From Lithobates sylvaticus (taxonomy: Eukaryota; Chordata; Amphibia; Anura; Ranidae), in assembly GCA_028564925.1 (NCBI GenBank), contig CM053029.1, positions 185,136,286 through 185,200,285 of the forward strand: DNA of 64,000 nt. Direction: 5' to 3'. Positions within the stretch are counted from its first letter, which is position 1; every line of letters starts with the position of its first letter. The position numbers and the translations under genes are program-made. The notes below the pieces were generated by a model. It was not told where the DNA came from. It made no database searches and saw only the letters and a list, made by a program, of their open reading frames with translations. Below, piece after piece: positions 54,701 to 64,000 of the stretch.

Positions 54701-55530
54701 CAGCCACTAGAGAGGAGGATCGAGGGAGGGGAGGACAAGCGCCGGGATGACACCTCCCCCCAATGTTTGACACTCGGGGTGGACCGCCCCCCATTGACAC
54801 AGACGCCGTATACTTCCTGCACACCAACACTGCCTGCCACAGCCAGTCCTGCAGGACACGACTGTTAACAGGAACGGCGTTCCTGCTGTGGAAAATGTAC
54901 AGGAACGCCATTCCTATGTGTTCCTGCAGGACTCAAGCCCTGGTCTTACACCTATCCCATATCTAAGACAAGTCTACACTTTGATGTGATCTATCTATAG
55001 TGCTATGTTTTACCCTCATCCCTATATCGGTACCCAATTGCCTTGACTTGTCATCTCAATATCTAGTGGTGCCCTTTCCACTATGAAGGCCTGCAGGTGT
55101 CCTCCACTCAGGTATTCCATGACAAATAATTAATGATCCTTTGCAGAGGAAAGAAAGATCGAGGCTATAGAAATGATTTGCAGCCCATCACACTTATCTC
55201 CTCCCAGTACACAGTATGTTGGTGGCTGTGTGGTGAAGAGAATGTGATATGCTGCACGGCTAGTTCTGCTATTCCTTAGAATTGCCAATTGACAAATCTA
55301 TCGGTTTGTTAGCCTGTCCCATGTGCTGGCACTTCCTTCCATCTTAGCACATGCAAAGTGGGAGACTAAAAAGCGTTCCATTAAAGTGAGCAGGAGAGTC
55401 TTCCAAGCACATTTCTGGACTGGCTGGGATGTGGACGAGCCTTCTTAAAGTGTGTGTAAACCCTAAAGCCATTTTTCAGTATGTTCTACATACTGCCTTC
55501 ATGGCTTACCATATACCGTTTTCATAAGTC
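54701..55530. other. Unassigned repeat-derived DNA
   Basis: Bases 54790-54940 contain GGAACG(C/G)C-type repeats around CTGCAGGACNC. The rest shows no recognised gene or repeat end. Confidence 0.35.
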
Positions 55531-55533
55531 TTA

Positions 55534-55842
55534 TGCCGCGTACAAACGATCGCACACTCCAACAACAAAATCCATGTTTTTTTCCAACGGATGTTGGCTC
55601 AAACTTGTCTTGCATACACGCGGTCACACGAATCTTGTCGGAAGTTCCGATCGTGACGAACACGGTGACGTACAACACGTACGACGAACCGAGAAAAATG
55701 AAGTTTAATAGCCAGTACGGCTCTTCTGCTTGATTCCCAACATGCGTGGAATTTTGTGCGTCGGAATTGTGTACACACGATCGGAGTTTCCGAGAATGGA
55801 TTTTGTTGTCGGAAAATTTGAGATCCAGAACTCAAATTTTGT
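55534..55842. mobile_element. MITE, right-truncated
   Basis: It starts TGCCGCGTACAAACGATCGC after TTA. Internal blocks ACTTGTCTTGCATACAC, GTGACGTAC and TGTACACACGATCGGA match the next MITE at 55921. The expected closing end is missing. Confidence 0.6.
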
Positions 55843-55920
55843 TTGTCAGCCTGTAACTATTCCTGGTGGGATCTCCAGGTAAGAAGCTTTGTAACAGATT
55901 CACAAAAAAGGTTTTCCTAA

Positions 55921-56343
55921 TGCCCCGTACACACAGTCGGACATTCCAACCACAAAATCCATCAGATTTTTTCCAATGGATTTTGTCCGAAACTTGTCTT
56001 GCATACACACGGTCGCAAAAAGTTGTCGGAAAATCTGATCGTTTGGAACAGGGTGACGTACAAAACGTACGATGGGACTACGTACAGGCCAGTAGCCAAT
56101 AGCTTTCGTCTCTAAATTTTTTCTGAGCATGCATGGCACTTTGTGCATCGGAATTCTGTACACACGATCGGAAAAAGTCTGATCGGATTTTGTTGTCGGA
56201 AAATTTTAGGTCCTGCTCTCAAACTTTTTCCGTCCGAAATTCAGACAGAAAAAGTCCGCTAGAGCCCACACATGATCGGATTTTCTGACAACATAATCCG
56301 ATCTGACTTTTTCCATCGGAATTTTCGACCGTGTGTACGGGGT
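55921..56343. mobile_element. MITE with TGCCCCGTACACAC ends
   Basis: The left end TGCCCCGTACACACAGTCGG and the right end CGACCGTGTGTACGGGG are inverted repeats with TA-rich 3-bp flanks (TAA, TTA). Internal inverted blocks of CGGAAA/TTTCCG recur. It is non-coding and belongs to the same broad family as 55534 and 25624. Confidence 0.7.
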
Positions 56344-56689
56344 ATTAGAAAACGACTCATGATACCAAATAAACAGAAATATATATTTTGGGTTGACTTA
56401 ACCTTTAAAGGCCCCATTAGGGAATGCAATATGGACAGACAGAGGCAGGGGAGGATTGGGTTTGGCTTTACCTTGTTATAAAGGGTTTAGTGTATTTTAA
56501 AAAAACATAATGCAAAGCTCTTTTCCTCTCTAATTAAGTCCTGCTCACTGTAGAAGATGTAATGTAAGATAGGTTGTGAGAAAGGTAGGTGTCACTTGCA
56601 GCAGTATTCTTAAAGGATAACCATTTAACCTCTTACACTCTTACACTGACCTCTCCCACAAAATATGTAGAAGGTGAAGAGTCACTTAC
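56344..56689. other. Flank of the exon, no repeat recognised
   Basis: The sequence is unlike the surrounding elements and would be intron downstream (on the minus strand) of the kinase-like exon. Confidence 0.35.
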
Positions 56690-56850
56690 CTTTGTCTGGA
56701 AGGTACCGTATACATGAGTGCAGAATGCACAGGCACCAACTTCTTTTAATATTTTGCTCTCGTTGAGGGCTTCTTCATAGTTTACTTTGTTCTTGGTCAT
56801 GATTTTGACAGCCAGTGCTCATCAGTGTGGGTGTGTGATATCAAAACCAC
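56690..56850 (-). pseudogene. Exon of a PKC/AGC-type protein kinase, one frame break
   Basis: On the minus strand a pyrimidine tract and CAG (TGTCCCCTCCAG) precede GTGGTTTTG, and the exon ends ACAAAG before GTAAGT, so both splice sites are canonical. Translation gives VVLISHTHTDEH, then in another frame LAVKIMTKNKVNYEEALNES and KILKEVGACAFCTHVYGTFQ. This matches the start of an AGC kinase domain: ATP-binding Lys in AVKIM, helix-C Glu, and the THxYGTFQT block seen in PKC-like kinases. The join at CACTGGCTG lacks one base relative to the family frame, so it is a dead exon or an assembly error. Neighbouring exons were not found. Confidence 0.6.
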
Positions 56851-57224
56851 CTGGAGGGGACAAATGGGGAGAAAATTATAGCTGACAATCTGGGACATTC
56901 CATCACATTTAATGCTTCATTTATGGGTGCATAGTAATGGCTAAAATCACCAAAATTGCATTTTATTCATCATAGGGTCTACATGGGTGAAACTGCTGAT
57001 ATTATGGGACCTTCTCTCACTACTGGCTGGAGTCTCACTCATCCCGCTGCACTGAGATATAAGACCATCAAGAATACAGCAAGAAATGTGAGGCCTTCCC
57101 ATTTCACTACAACTCATACCTTCATAAAGAAGCTGTTGTCCTAAGTTTCACCACCCTGATACCTTCTCTAAAGTTAGAAGCCCAATTAAACGTTCACTTG
57201 AACTCAGTTAAATACATTGCAGAT
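56851..57224. other. Putative intron or spacer
   Basis: The sequence precedes the exon on the minus strand. Nothing else is recognised; a 62-codon frame (56956-57144) has no known motif. Confidence 0.35.
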
Positions 57225-57334
57225 GGGGGGCGTGGCCTGGACATGGCTGAGTGAGGACGCAAGTCTGAGGAGCTCCTGGCCCGACCCGTCCATACCCGGC
57301 TTTAAAACACAGAAAACTGCTCACCACGACCGGC

Positions 57335-58507
57335 ATGTACTCCGCTGGAAGGCGGAGAAGCAAAATCATAAAGCGAAGATCCTCTAAACTAAAAAAGAAC
57401 GAGGATATCCAGAAATATCTGACGAACCCAGCCGAGGCCTCACCGGCCCTCAAGATGGCGGACACCACGAGGCGCGGACCCCAGAACGCCAGGCAGCCAC
57501 CTACCTCTCCCACCCGGGAACCACCGGCAGACTCAGCCAACATGGACTTTTCTACCCCGGAGATGCTCCGGACCGACTCTCAGGAACACCAGACGGCTCA
57601 CCCTCCACTAACCCTGAGAGCTGACGCCGAATTGAGGGCGCTGCTGCAGGCCCTCCCAACGAGAGCGGACATGGAAGCGATAGTGGGCAAGATAGAGACC
57701 TCTCTCCGTCAAGACATGACAGTCATTAGACAAGAGGTGCAAACACTATCGGACCGTGTGGGGTCGGGAGAGATGGCGGTGACCTCACTAGAACAGCGTA
57801 TGTCGGCAGTGGAAGCCACACAATCAGCACAAGCAGCCATGATCAGATCCCAACAACTGAGGCTGGAAGAGGCCGAGGACCGCAGCAGACGAAATAACTT
57901 GAGGCTGCGGGGCCTACCAGAAGCAACGGGATCGGAAGATCTATTGGCGACCGCAATGGCAATTTTCCGAGAAGTGGCAGGGGAATTGTTCCCCCATAAC
58001 CTATCGTTTGATCGGATACACAGGGCCTTGGGCCCTCGTTCACCAGATCTGGACAGACCAAGAGACGTAGTGTGCCGGATTCACCAGTACACCCACAAAG
58101 AAATTATCCTGAGAGCGGCCTGGGAAAAAAGAAATATATCGTTTGATGGGGCAGAGGTGAAGATTATGCCGGACCTGTCTAGACAGACGCTACAGCGCAG
58201 AGCCCTACTCAAACCACTACTGGAAGCAGCGAGAAATGCCGGCCTGACATACCGATGGGGTTTCCCCATCTCCGTAACCTTTAAGAAGGCCCAACACTTC
58301 TACACTTTACGGTCACCAGCGGACCTTACGGCACTTTTTGACTTCATGGAGACAGACCCCATCGACATACCTGATTGGCTGCAACCACTTCAGAACTCCG
58401 CCCCACACGCAGGAACGTCAGGAAGAAGGAGATCGCGATCACCGAGAGCCCGGATGAACACACGCAGACCCCGTTACGTCCCTGGAGACGCGCCACGGGA
58501 GGACTGA
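57335..58507 (+). CDS. L1 ORF1 protein
   Basis: The 390-aa protein has the L1 ORF1p order. A basic, disordered N-terminus (GRRRSKIIKRRSSKLKK) and a Pro-rich linker come first. A heptad-rich coiled coil spans about residues 100-185 (LRADAELRALLQALPTRADM to LRLEEAEDRS). An RRM-like domain starts at RNNLRLRGLPE (187-196) and a C-terminal RNA-binding domain runs to about 345. An Arg/Ser-rich tail follows (GRRRSRSPRARMNTRR). Such proteins trimerise and coat the element RNA. The frame is uninterrupted. Confidence 0.93.
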   Translation: MYSAGRRRSKIIKRRSSKLKKNEDIQKYLTNPAEASPALKMADTTRRGPQNARQPPTSPTREPPADSANMDFSTPEMLRTDSQEHQTAHPPLTLRADAELRALLQALPTRADMEAIVGKIETSLRQDMTVIRQEVQTLSDRVGSGEMAVTSLEQRMSAVEATQSAQAAMIRSQQLRLEEAEDRSRRNNLRLRGLPEATGSEDLLATAMAIFREVAGELFPHNLSFDRIHRALGPRSPDLDRPRDVVCRIHQYTHKEIILRAAWEKRNISFDGAEVKIMPDLSRQTLQRRALLKPLLEAARNAGLTYRWGFPISVTFKKAQHFYTLRSPADLTALFDFMETDPIDIPDWLQPLQNSAPHAGTSGRRRSRSPRARMNTRRPRYVPGDAPRED

Positions 58508-60312
58508 GAGACCGAACGACGTAAGCGGCGACCAGCATCTCCCCTCCTGACGCAGCATACAACTTCCCCATTCCGGACATAGATCACCGGACGTCATCCC
58601 CTACCGGAGGTAAGCAGCAGGTGGGACATGCCCCCCTTCAATGAGCGGGCCCAAACCGTGACCCCCCCCCCCCCACCCTGGGGCTCGAACTACCCCTCTG
58701 ACTTTAAGGGAACACTCCGCCATTATACCCTCCCCCCTTTTTTTCTTTTTGTGGATCCCTGAGACTGAATACCGCACCGTAACGGTGTTGAGGGAACAGG
58801 CCTGTACAAGATGCAGGGGAAATGGGAGGAGGGGAGGGGGGATCATCTCGGGACTTAAAGGGGAGGAATGCCCACACGGGACACAGAACAGAGCACCCCG
58901 GGAGGAAATGTTTGGGGAGACCGGAGGATACGAAAGGAGGGAGGCGAGATGTTGGCCGAAGAGACGCATGTTTACACCTTCCCCTGTTGTTACATACCGT
59001 TTGGGGTTTTTTCTTTTTCTTTTATGGCGATACTGGTAAATACCTGAGCTGCACATTTGGCCTAATACTAGCCCAGATGTCTCAGAAGACAGGGCACAGA
59101 CCCGCCCAAATGGCCGCATCGCACCAAACAGAAGGGTGACCTGGAATAAAAGGTACAACCCGGAAAGGTGAACTATGACCCATATACCCTTACCCCTGAA
59201 AATCTCTGGATACAGACAGAGGGAACCATAAAGTGAAAGGACACAATATAGCCCGTGGCCACAACATGGACATTATGGTTAAGGGGCCTGAGATATCAAT
59301 CCTGTAGATAATACAGAAGTACCACAAGTGATAACCAGCATTATTCCTTCCTTGATGTATACAGGTGTCGTTGAGGGGGGCCAAGGGGGTGATATGTGTA
59401 TAGCTACGCAGGGTGACAGGGACACGCTAACAAACACGTAATCATACTGGGAGAGACCTGATGACACAACACGGGGGTCAGGACACCAGGGGATACCCAC
59501 ACTCCGCACCAGCAATGGGAATGACACCAGCACATCCCCACTTCACCGCGCTAAAACCACATTCCTCATCCCCGGGTTGGGCCGGGATACACAGGGAGGT
59601 GAAGGGATGGAACACAAAAGGAACACATATGAGCGAAGAACCGTGACACCCAGTAACAACACACACAACACAGAAGGGCACCCGTGCACAATACCACAGG
59701 ACATGTCCCAAAGATCCCCAACAGATGGAGTTGCGACACCCACAGTCGGAGACCTACACAAGATAGCGGTCACTGTAACCTCACGTATGCCCACCCATAT
59801 ACACGTAAGGGAACCCTCCAAGAGTAAGCGGGTGTTATGGGCAGGGGAGGGCGGAATCTGATACACGCTCAGAGATAAATGTGTTAATGCCTGAAATGTA
59901 CAGTTTACATGCAATTTTCGCTCTCCTTTGTTTTTTGTTTATTAAGTGTTATTCTGCCGATTGTGATAGAGCAGATGATTAATACTGTTTTATGTTAACA
60001 AGCCGGGGGGGCGGAGCGGGCTGGGGGATCTTCCCCGGTCTACTCCAACCTCTTCCCCCAATAGGACGGAGCAGACACCCTGGTAAACACTAGGGTGCGC
60101 TCCATTGCAAACTGTTTGTTTGCACTTAGGTACACAAGCGGATAGTCTACACTACCCGCTACTCGTTGGCCAGAAACGAGATACACACCACCTCTCTCTT
60201 CCTATTTCTTTTCTTTGCTCTTTCCTACTGTACCCTCCTCTACCGCACCCTCCCCCCCTCCTTCTCCCACCCAAACCTACCCATCAGGAAACCCACCCCT
60301 ACCCAGGGAACA
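58508..60312 (+). other. Long inter-ORF region of the L1 element
   Basis: This 1.8-kb stretch between ORF1 and ORF2 contains a poly-C run (about 58663-58674) and short frames on both strands (up to 185 codons on the minus strand) without known motifs. Mammalian L1 has only tens of bases here. It could hold an internal ribosome entry or promoter function; nothing in the sequence proves this. Confidence 0.6.
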
Positions 60313-63300
60313 ATGGACACGATCACAATCTACTCACTGAATGCTAAGGGGCTAAACATACCCGAAAAGCGTCGAATGCTACTAAACGACCTGAAGAGAA
60401 CACATAGCGACATAGCATTTATTCAGGAAACCCACTTTAGGACGGGCAACCCTACATGCCTTAAAAACCAACATTTTCCCTACACATACCATGCCACTAA
60501 CGCAGAGGCCAAATCAAAAGGGGTCTCCATACTTGTTTCAAGGTCAGTCCCGTGGACATGCGACACCACCCTAGCTGACCCCAGTGGACGTTATCTATTT
60601 ACAAAAGGGACGCTCAGAGGCTCGAAGGTGACTCTGGCAACCATATATGCCCCCAACGACCGACAAGATGTGTTTTTACATAGGACACTGAAACTGCTAA
60701 CTGACTTCAGGGAGGGCCAGCTGATAGTAGGAGGAGACTTCAACATACCCCTAGTACCAGCAATAGACACATCCTCAAGAACTTCGTCGGTACGCGTGAG
60801 CGTACACAAACGTATAACACAAGACCTACATGAGGCCCAGCTCATTGACGCATGGAGACTCCATCACCCTGGAGAGAGGGATTACACCTTCTTCTCCCCC
60901 CCTCACAAGATATACTCAAGGATAGATCTATTCCTTATCCCGCATAGCCAGCTAGAAGCGATACAGAAGGTTGAGATAGGTAGCATTACGTGGTCGGATC
61001 ATGCCCCTGTTACCCTGTGCTACTGCCTGTCATCGACCCGTACCTCCAGATCCAGATTCTGGAGACTAAACAAAAGTCTCCTACAAACACCAGACGTCTT
61101 GACAGACATACAGAAGGAAATAAAACAATATTTCCAAACTAAGAACACCGAGGACTGCGACCCGGGCATCCTGTGGGAAGCCCACAAGACAGTGATCAGG
61201 GGGGTGTTGATCAAACATGGGACGCGCATAAAAAGGGAAAGGGAACGGCAACTACTAGGCCTCCTACAGAAGATACACGACATAGAGACACAACATAAAC
61301 AAACACCGACCACCTCGTTAGAAACGGAACTGATGATCCTTAGGAAACAAGTCGTAGACCTAATGCAGTATAGAGCCAAGGCAGCACTGCAAGCCTGCCG
61401 GAAAATGTCATACGAATCGGGAAACAAATGCGGTCGACTATTAGCCCGGGCAGTTAAAACCCACAGACTGAATACATACATTCCTCAGATCATCGACGCA
61501 AAAGGTCAAAAACAGACCACACCCACCCAGATAGCGAAGGGATTTAGGGAATTCTACGCCAATCTATACAACCTGCCAAACAGAACACATGACGAAAAGA
61601 CAATACAAGACTACCTTACAGCTTCACAAATCCCCCTTCTCCCCGCGGCAGCAAGAGCTGAGCTAGAAGATCCTATTACGATAGAGGAACTCCAACGGGC
61701 AATAGGAGGGACGAAACCAGGCAAGGCGCCGGGCCCAGACGGGTTTACCCTGCAATATTATCAGACCCTATTCCCATTACTGAGTACACATATGGTGAGG
61801 ATGTTTAATGGCCTGGGGGAAGGGAAATCATTACCTAAAGATACACTGAGAGCCCACATATCCCTAATAGCAAAGGAAGGCAAAGACCCATCAGCTTGCG
61901 GGAGCTACAGGCCTATATCACTTTTAAATGTAGACCTAAAACTTTTCACAAAAATCATGGCCAATAGACTTACCCAGTTCATGCCAGATCTCATTCATCT
62001 AGATCAAGTGGGATTCATCCCTGCCCGAGAAGCCAGGGACAACACCACAAAAGTACTAAACCTCATTCACGCGGTCAATAAATCCAACACTCCATGCGTA
62101 CTCCTAAGTACAGACGCTGAAAAAGCGTTTGACCGCGTGAATTGGGAATACATGACATCGGTACTTAAACATGTAGGCCTGGGACACAGAATGCTACAAT
62201 GGATCCAAAACATCTACTCCATACCCACAGCACAGGTAAAGGCCAATGGAATCTTATCCGACCCATTTCCAATAACAAACGGCACCAGACAGGGGTGCCC
62301 ACTCTCACCCCTCCTCTTTGCCCTAGTCCTGGAGCCATTCCTGAGTAATATAAGATCAAACCCTGACATTACCGGAGTGACAATAGACAACTCCCAATAC
62401 AAAATAGCCGCATATGCGGACGACCTTATGTTTACCCTAACTAACCCGACTGTGTCACTACCGAACCTTCTGCGTGAATTCGAGAAATATGGAAACATGT
62501 CCAATCTTAAAATAAACTTCGACAAATCAGAGGCAATGGGACTCAACATAACACCACAAAGACTGGACTCACTGAAGACACAATTCAGATTTAAATGGTC
62601 GGATACCTCCCTTAAATACCTAGGAACCCAAATCCCTAAAGATCTGAAACAGGTCTTTCACCTAAATTTCCCACCACTACTGACCAAAACCCGATTGCTT
62701 CTGGAGGAATGGACTAAGGGCCTACACTCATGGTTCGGCAGATGCAATCTACTCAAGATGTCAATCTTGCCAAAATTCCTATACCTGCTTCAAGCGCTAC
62801 CGATACTAATCCCATCCCAATATTTTAAACAAACAGACTCCCTCTTTACCAAATTTATTTGGACGAACTCAAAACCTAGACTACGTAGACAATACTTAAC
62901 ACTACCCAAAAACCGGGGAGGTCTAGCCCTCCCAGACCTAAAAAATTACTATAGAGCAGTACACCTAAGCAGAATCGTCGACTGGAACCGACATGACAAA
63001 AATAAGCTATGGATACACCTAGAACAGGCACAATGTTCACCCTCCCTGAAGGGGGCAATATGGTGCTATGAAAGGTTGACCCCATCAGTGAAGACGCACC
63101 CCACTATAGGGACGACCTTGAAGGTGGGGGCATCCATATTATTCTCGACCTCATTATCCACTGCCAACTCACCGCTATACCCAATTTTAGGGAACCCTGC
63201 TTTTCCACCCGGAGTGGACGGGGGGGGGATATGAGACGCTGGCCCGAAATAATAGGGACCGAGCCGCACACTTTCTAATAAACAACGAGTGGCCATCCAT

Positions 63301-64000
63301 CCAATCATTAGTAGCAGAAAACGGGCCCTTCCAACTTCAGTTTTGGAGAGCAATCAGGATTCACCACTTTTTGCACTCCATACCACACCCAGCACAATAT
63401 AACTGTAACCTGACGACCTTTGAATCATACTGTAGTGACGAAGGACCCTTACCACGGGTACTATCCAAGACATATGCCCTACTTAACTCTCCCGAGGACA
63501 TCCCCGACCTGACATACTTACACAAGTGGGAATCAGACCTGGGACGCACATTTACTGAAGCCCAAAAACAAGCGATTATTAGATTCTCTCTGCAAACATC
63601 TGTTTGCACGAAAATACAAGAACTTAACTACAAGATACTAACCAGGTGGTACCACACCCCTAGCAAACTGCACAAATACTTTCCAACCACATCCGACAAC
63701 TGTTGGAGATGTCTATCAGGAAGGGGGTCGCTCCTCCATGTTTTTTGGTCCTGCCCTCTGCTGCAAAACTTCTGGACGTCAGTCCGGAAGATCACACAAA
63801 AATTCACAGAATACACGATCAATGACGATCCAGCCTTTATACTATTACACGCCACTCCAATTCCAGCGAAAAAATACAAAAAAATGATAGTGCGACATTT
63901 ATTAAACGCAGCCAAGGCTTGTATCCCACTTCTTTGGAAGAAAAGGACGCCCCCGACAATAGGAACATGGTTACGCAGAGTGGAGGAGATTAAGAATATG
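60313..64000 (+). CDS. L1 ORF2: APE endonuclease and reverse transcriptase (partial)
   Basis: The start at 60313 (MDTITIYSLNAKGLN) is chosen because it begins the endonuclease fold; the open frame extends 49 codons upstream without homology. Catalytic endonuclease residues are E39 (QETHF), D142/N144 (GGDFN) and D229/H230 (SDH). RT blocks include NGTRQGCPLSPLLFAL and catalytic YADD at 701-704. The frame stays open for 973 codons, then shifts at a run of nine G (63220-63228). The C-terminal part continues in the next frame to the window edge with a CCHC-like motif (CWRCLSGRGSLLHVFWSCPL). One base in the G run is the only visible break. Confidence 0.93.

Larger units (their letters stand above)
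57225..64000 (+). mobile_element. L1-type LINE, nearly intact, runs off the window
   Basis: It starts GGGGGGCGTGGCCTGGACAT, a GC-rich 5' UTR of about 110 bp. ORF1 (57335-58507), an unusually long inter-ORF region of 1.8 kb and ORF2 (from 60313) follow. The window ends in the ORF2 C-terminus, so the 3' UTR and tail are not seen. Apart from one homopolymer shift in ORF2 both frames are open, which suggests a recent insertion. Confidence 0.92.

Noticed and set aside
60166-60312. Upstream 49 codons of the L1 ORF2 open frame
   Set aside because: They have no similarity to endonuclease N-termini and include a Pro/Ser-rich run. The ATG at 60313 starts the conserved domain.

Overview
This window is eukaryotic, very repeat-rich, and reads like an intergenic stretch of an anuran (frog, ranid-like) genome. 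The organism is inferred from the mix of elements: Penelope-like retroelements (PLEs) with GIY-YIG endonuclease, L1-, L2- and CR1-type LINEs, Tc1 transposons, TTAA- and TTA-flanked MITEs, a long foldback element, and one short exon-like piece of a protein-kinase-C-like kinase. I found no complete host gene, rRNA, tRNA or CRISPR array.

Layout. 1-2.5 kb: T-rich DNA and a candidate old LTR. 2.5-4.76 kb: a PLE-like inverted repeat with a hammerhead-ribozyme-like core, carrying a TTAA MITE. 4.76-6.51 kb: a 34/30-bp minisatellite with a 468-bp higher-order period. 6.7-9.8 kb: MITEs and a PLE 3' fragment split by another MITE. 11.6-18.05 kb: a nested stack of decayed Tc1, MITE, 5'-truncated L1, and a palindromic PLE-like insert inside that L1. 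18.27-21.5 kb: an L2-type LINE on the minus strand. 22.77-25.53 kb: a large palindrome centred on a hammerhead-like motif. 25.6-26.5 kb: two MITEs sharing one TTA target site. 28.38-29.94 kb: a CR1 3' half on the minus strand. 30.2-32.0 kb: a foldback element. 35.2-48.5 kb: a 13-kb palindrome of two nearly identical PLE copies, head to head, with a young 3.07-kb non-autonomous LTR element inserted in the left copy. 48.98-50.61 kb: a structurally complete Tc1 transposon with an uninterrupted 342-aa transposase. 50.8-53.8 kb: minisatellites and TTAA MITEs. 54.0-54.7 kb: a small snapback insertion. 55.5-56.35 kb: MITEs. 56.69-56.85 kb: the kinase-like exon. 57.2-64 kb: an almost intact L1-type LINE running off the window.

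The main theme is inverted duplication linked to PLE-type elements. Five inverted structures of very different size (arms of 64 bp to about 5 kb) occur here. Two are bounded by clean 15-bp target-site duplications, and three carry or abut hammerhead-like cores. I read them as products of one retrotransposition habit, an inverted extra copy made at the 5' end during integration; this is inference. The other notable items are the intact Tc1 element, the L1 with a single visible break in ORF2, the two-ORF layout of the PLE, and the repeat-rich single ORF of the LTR element.
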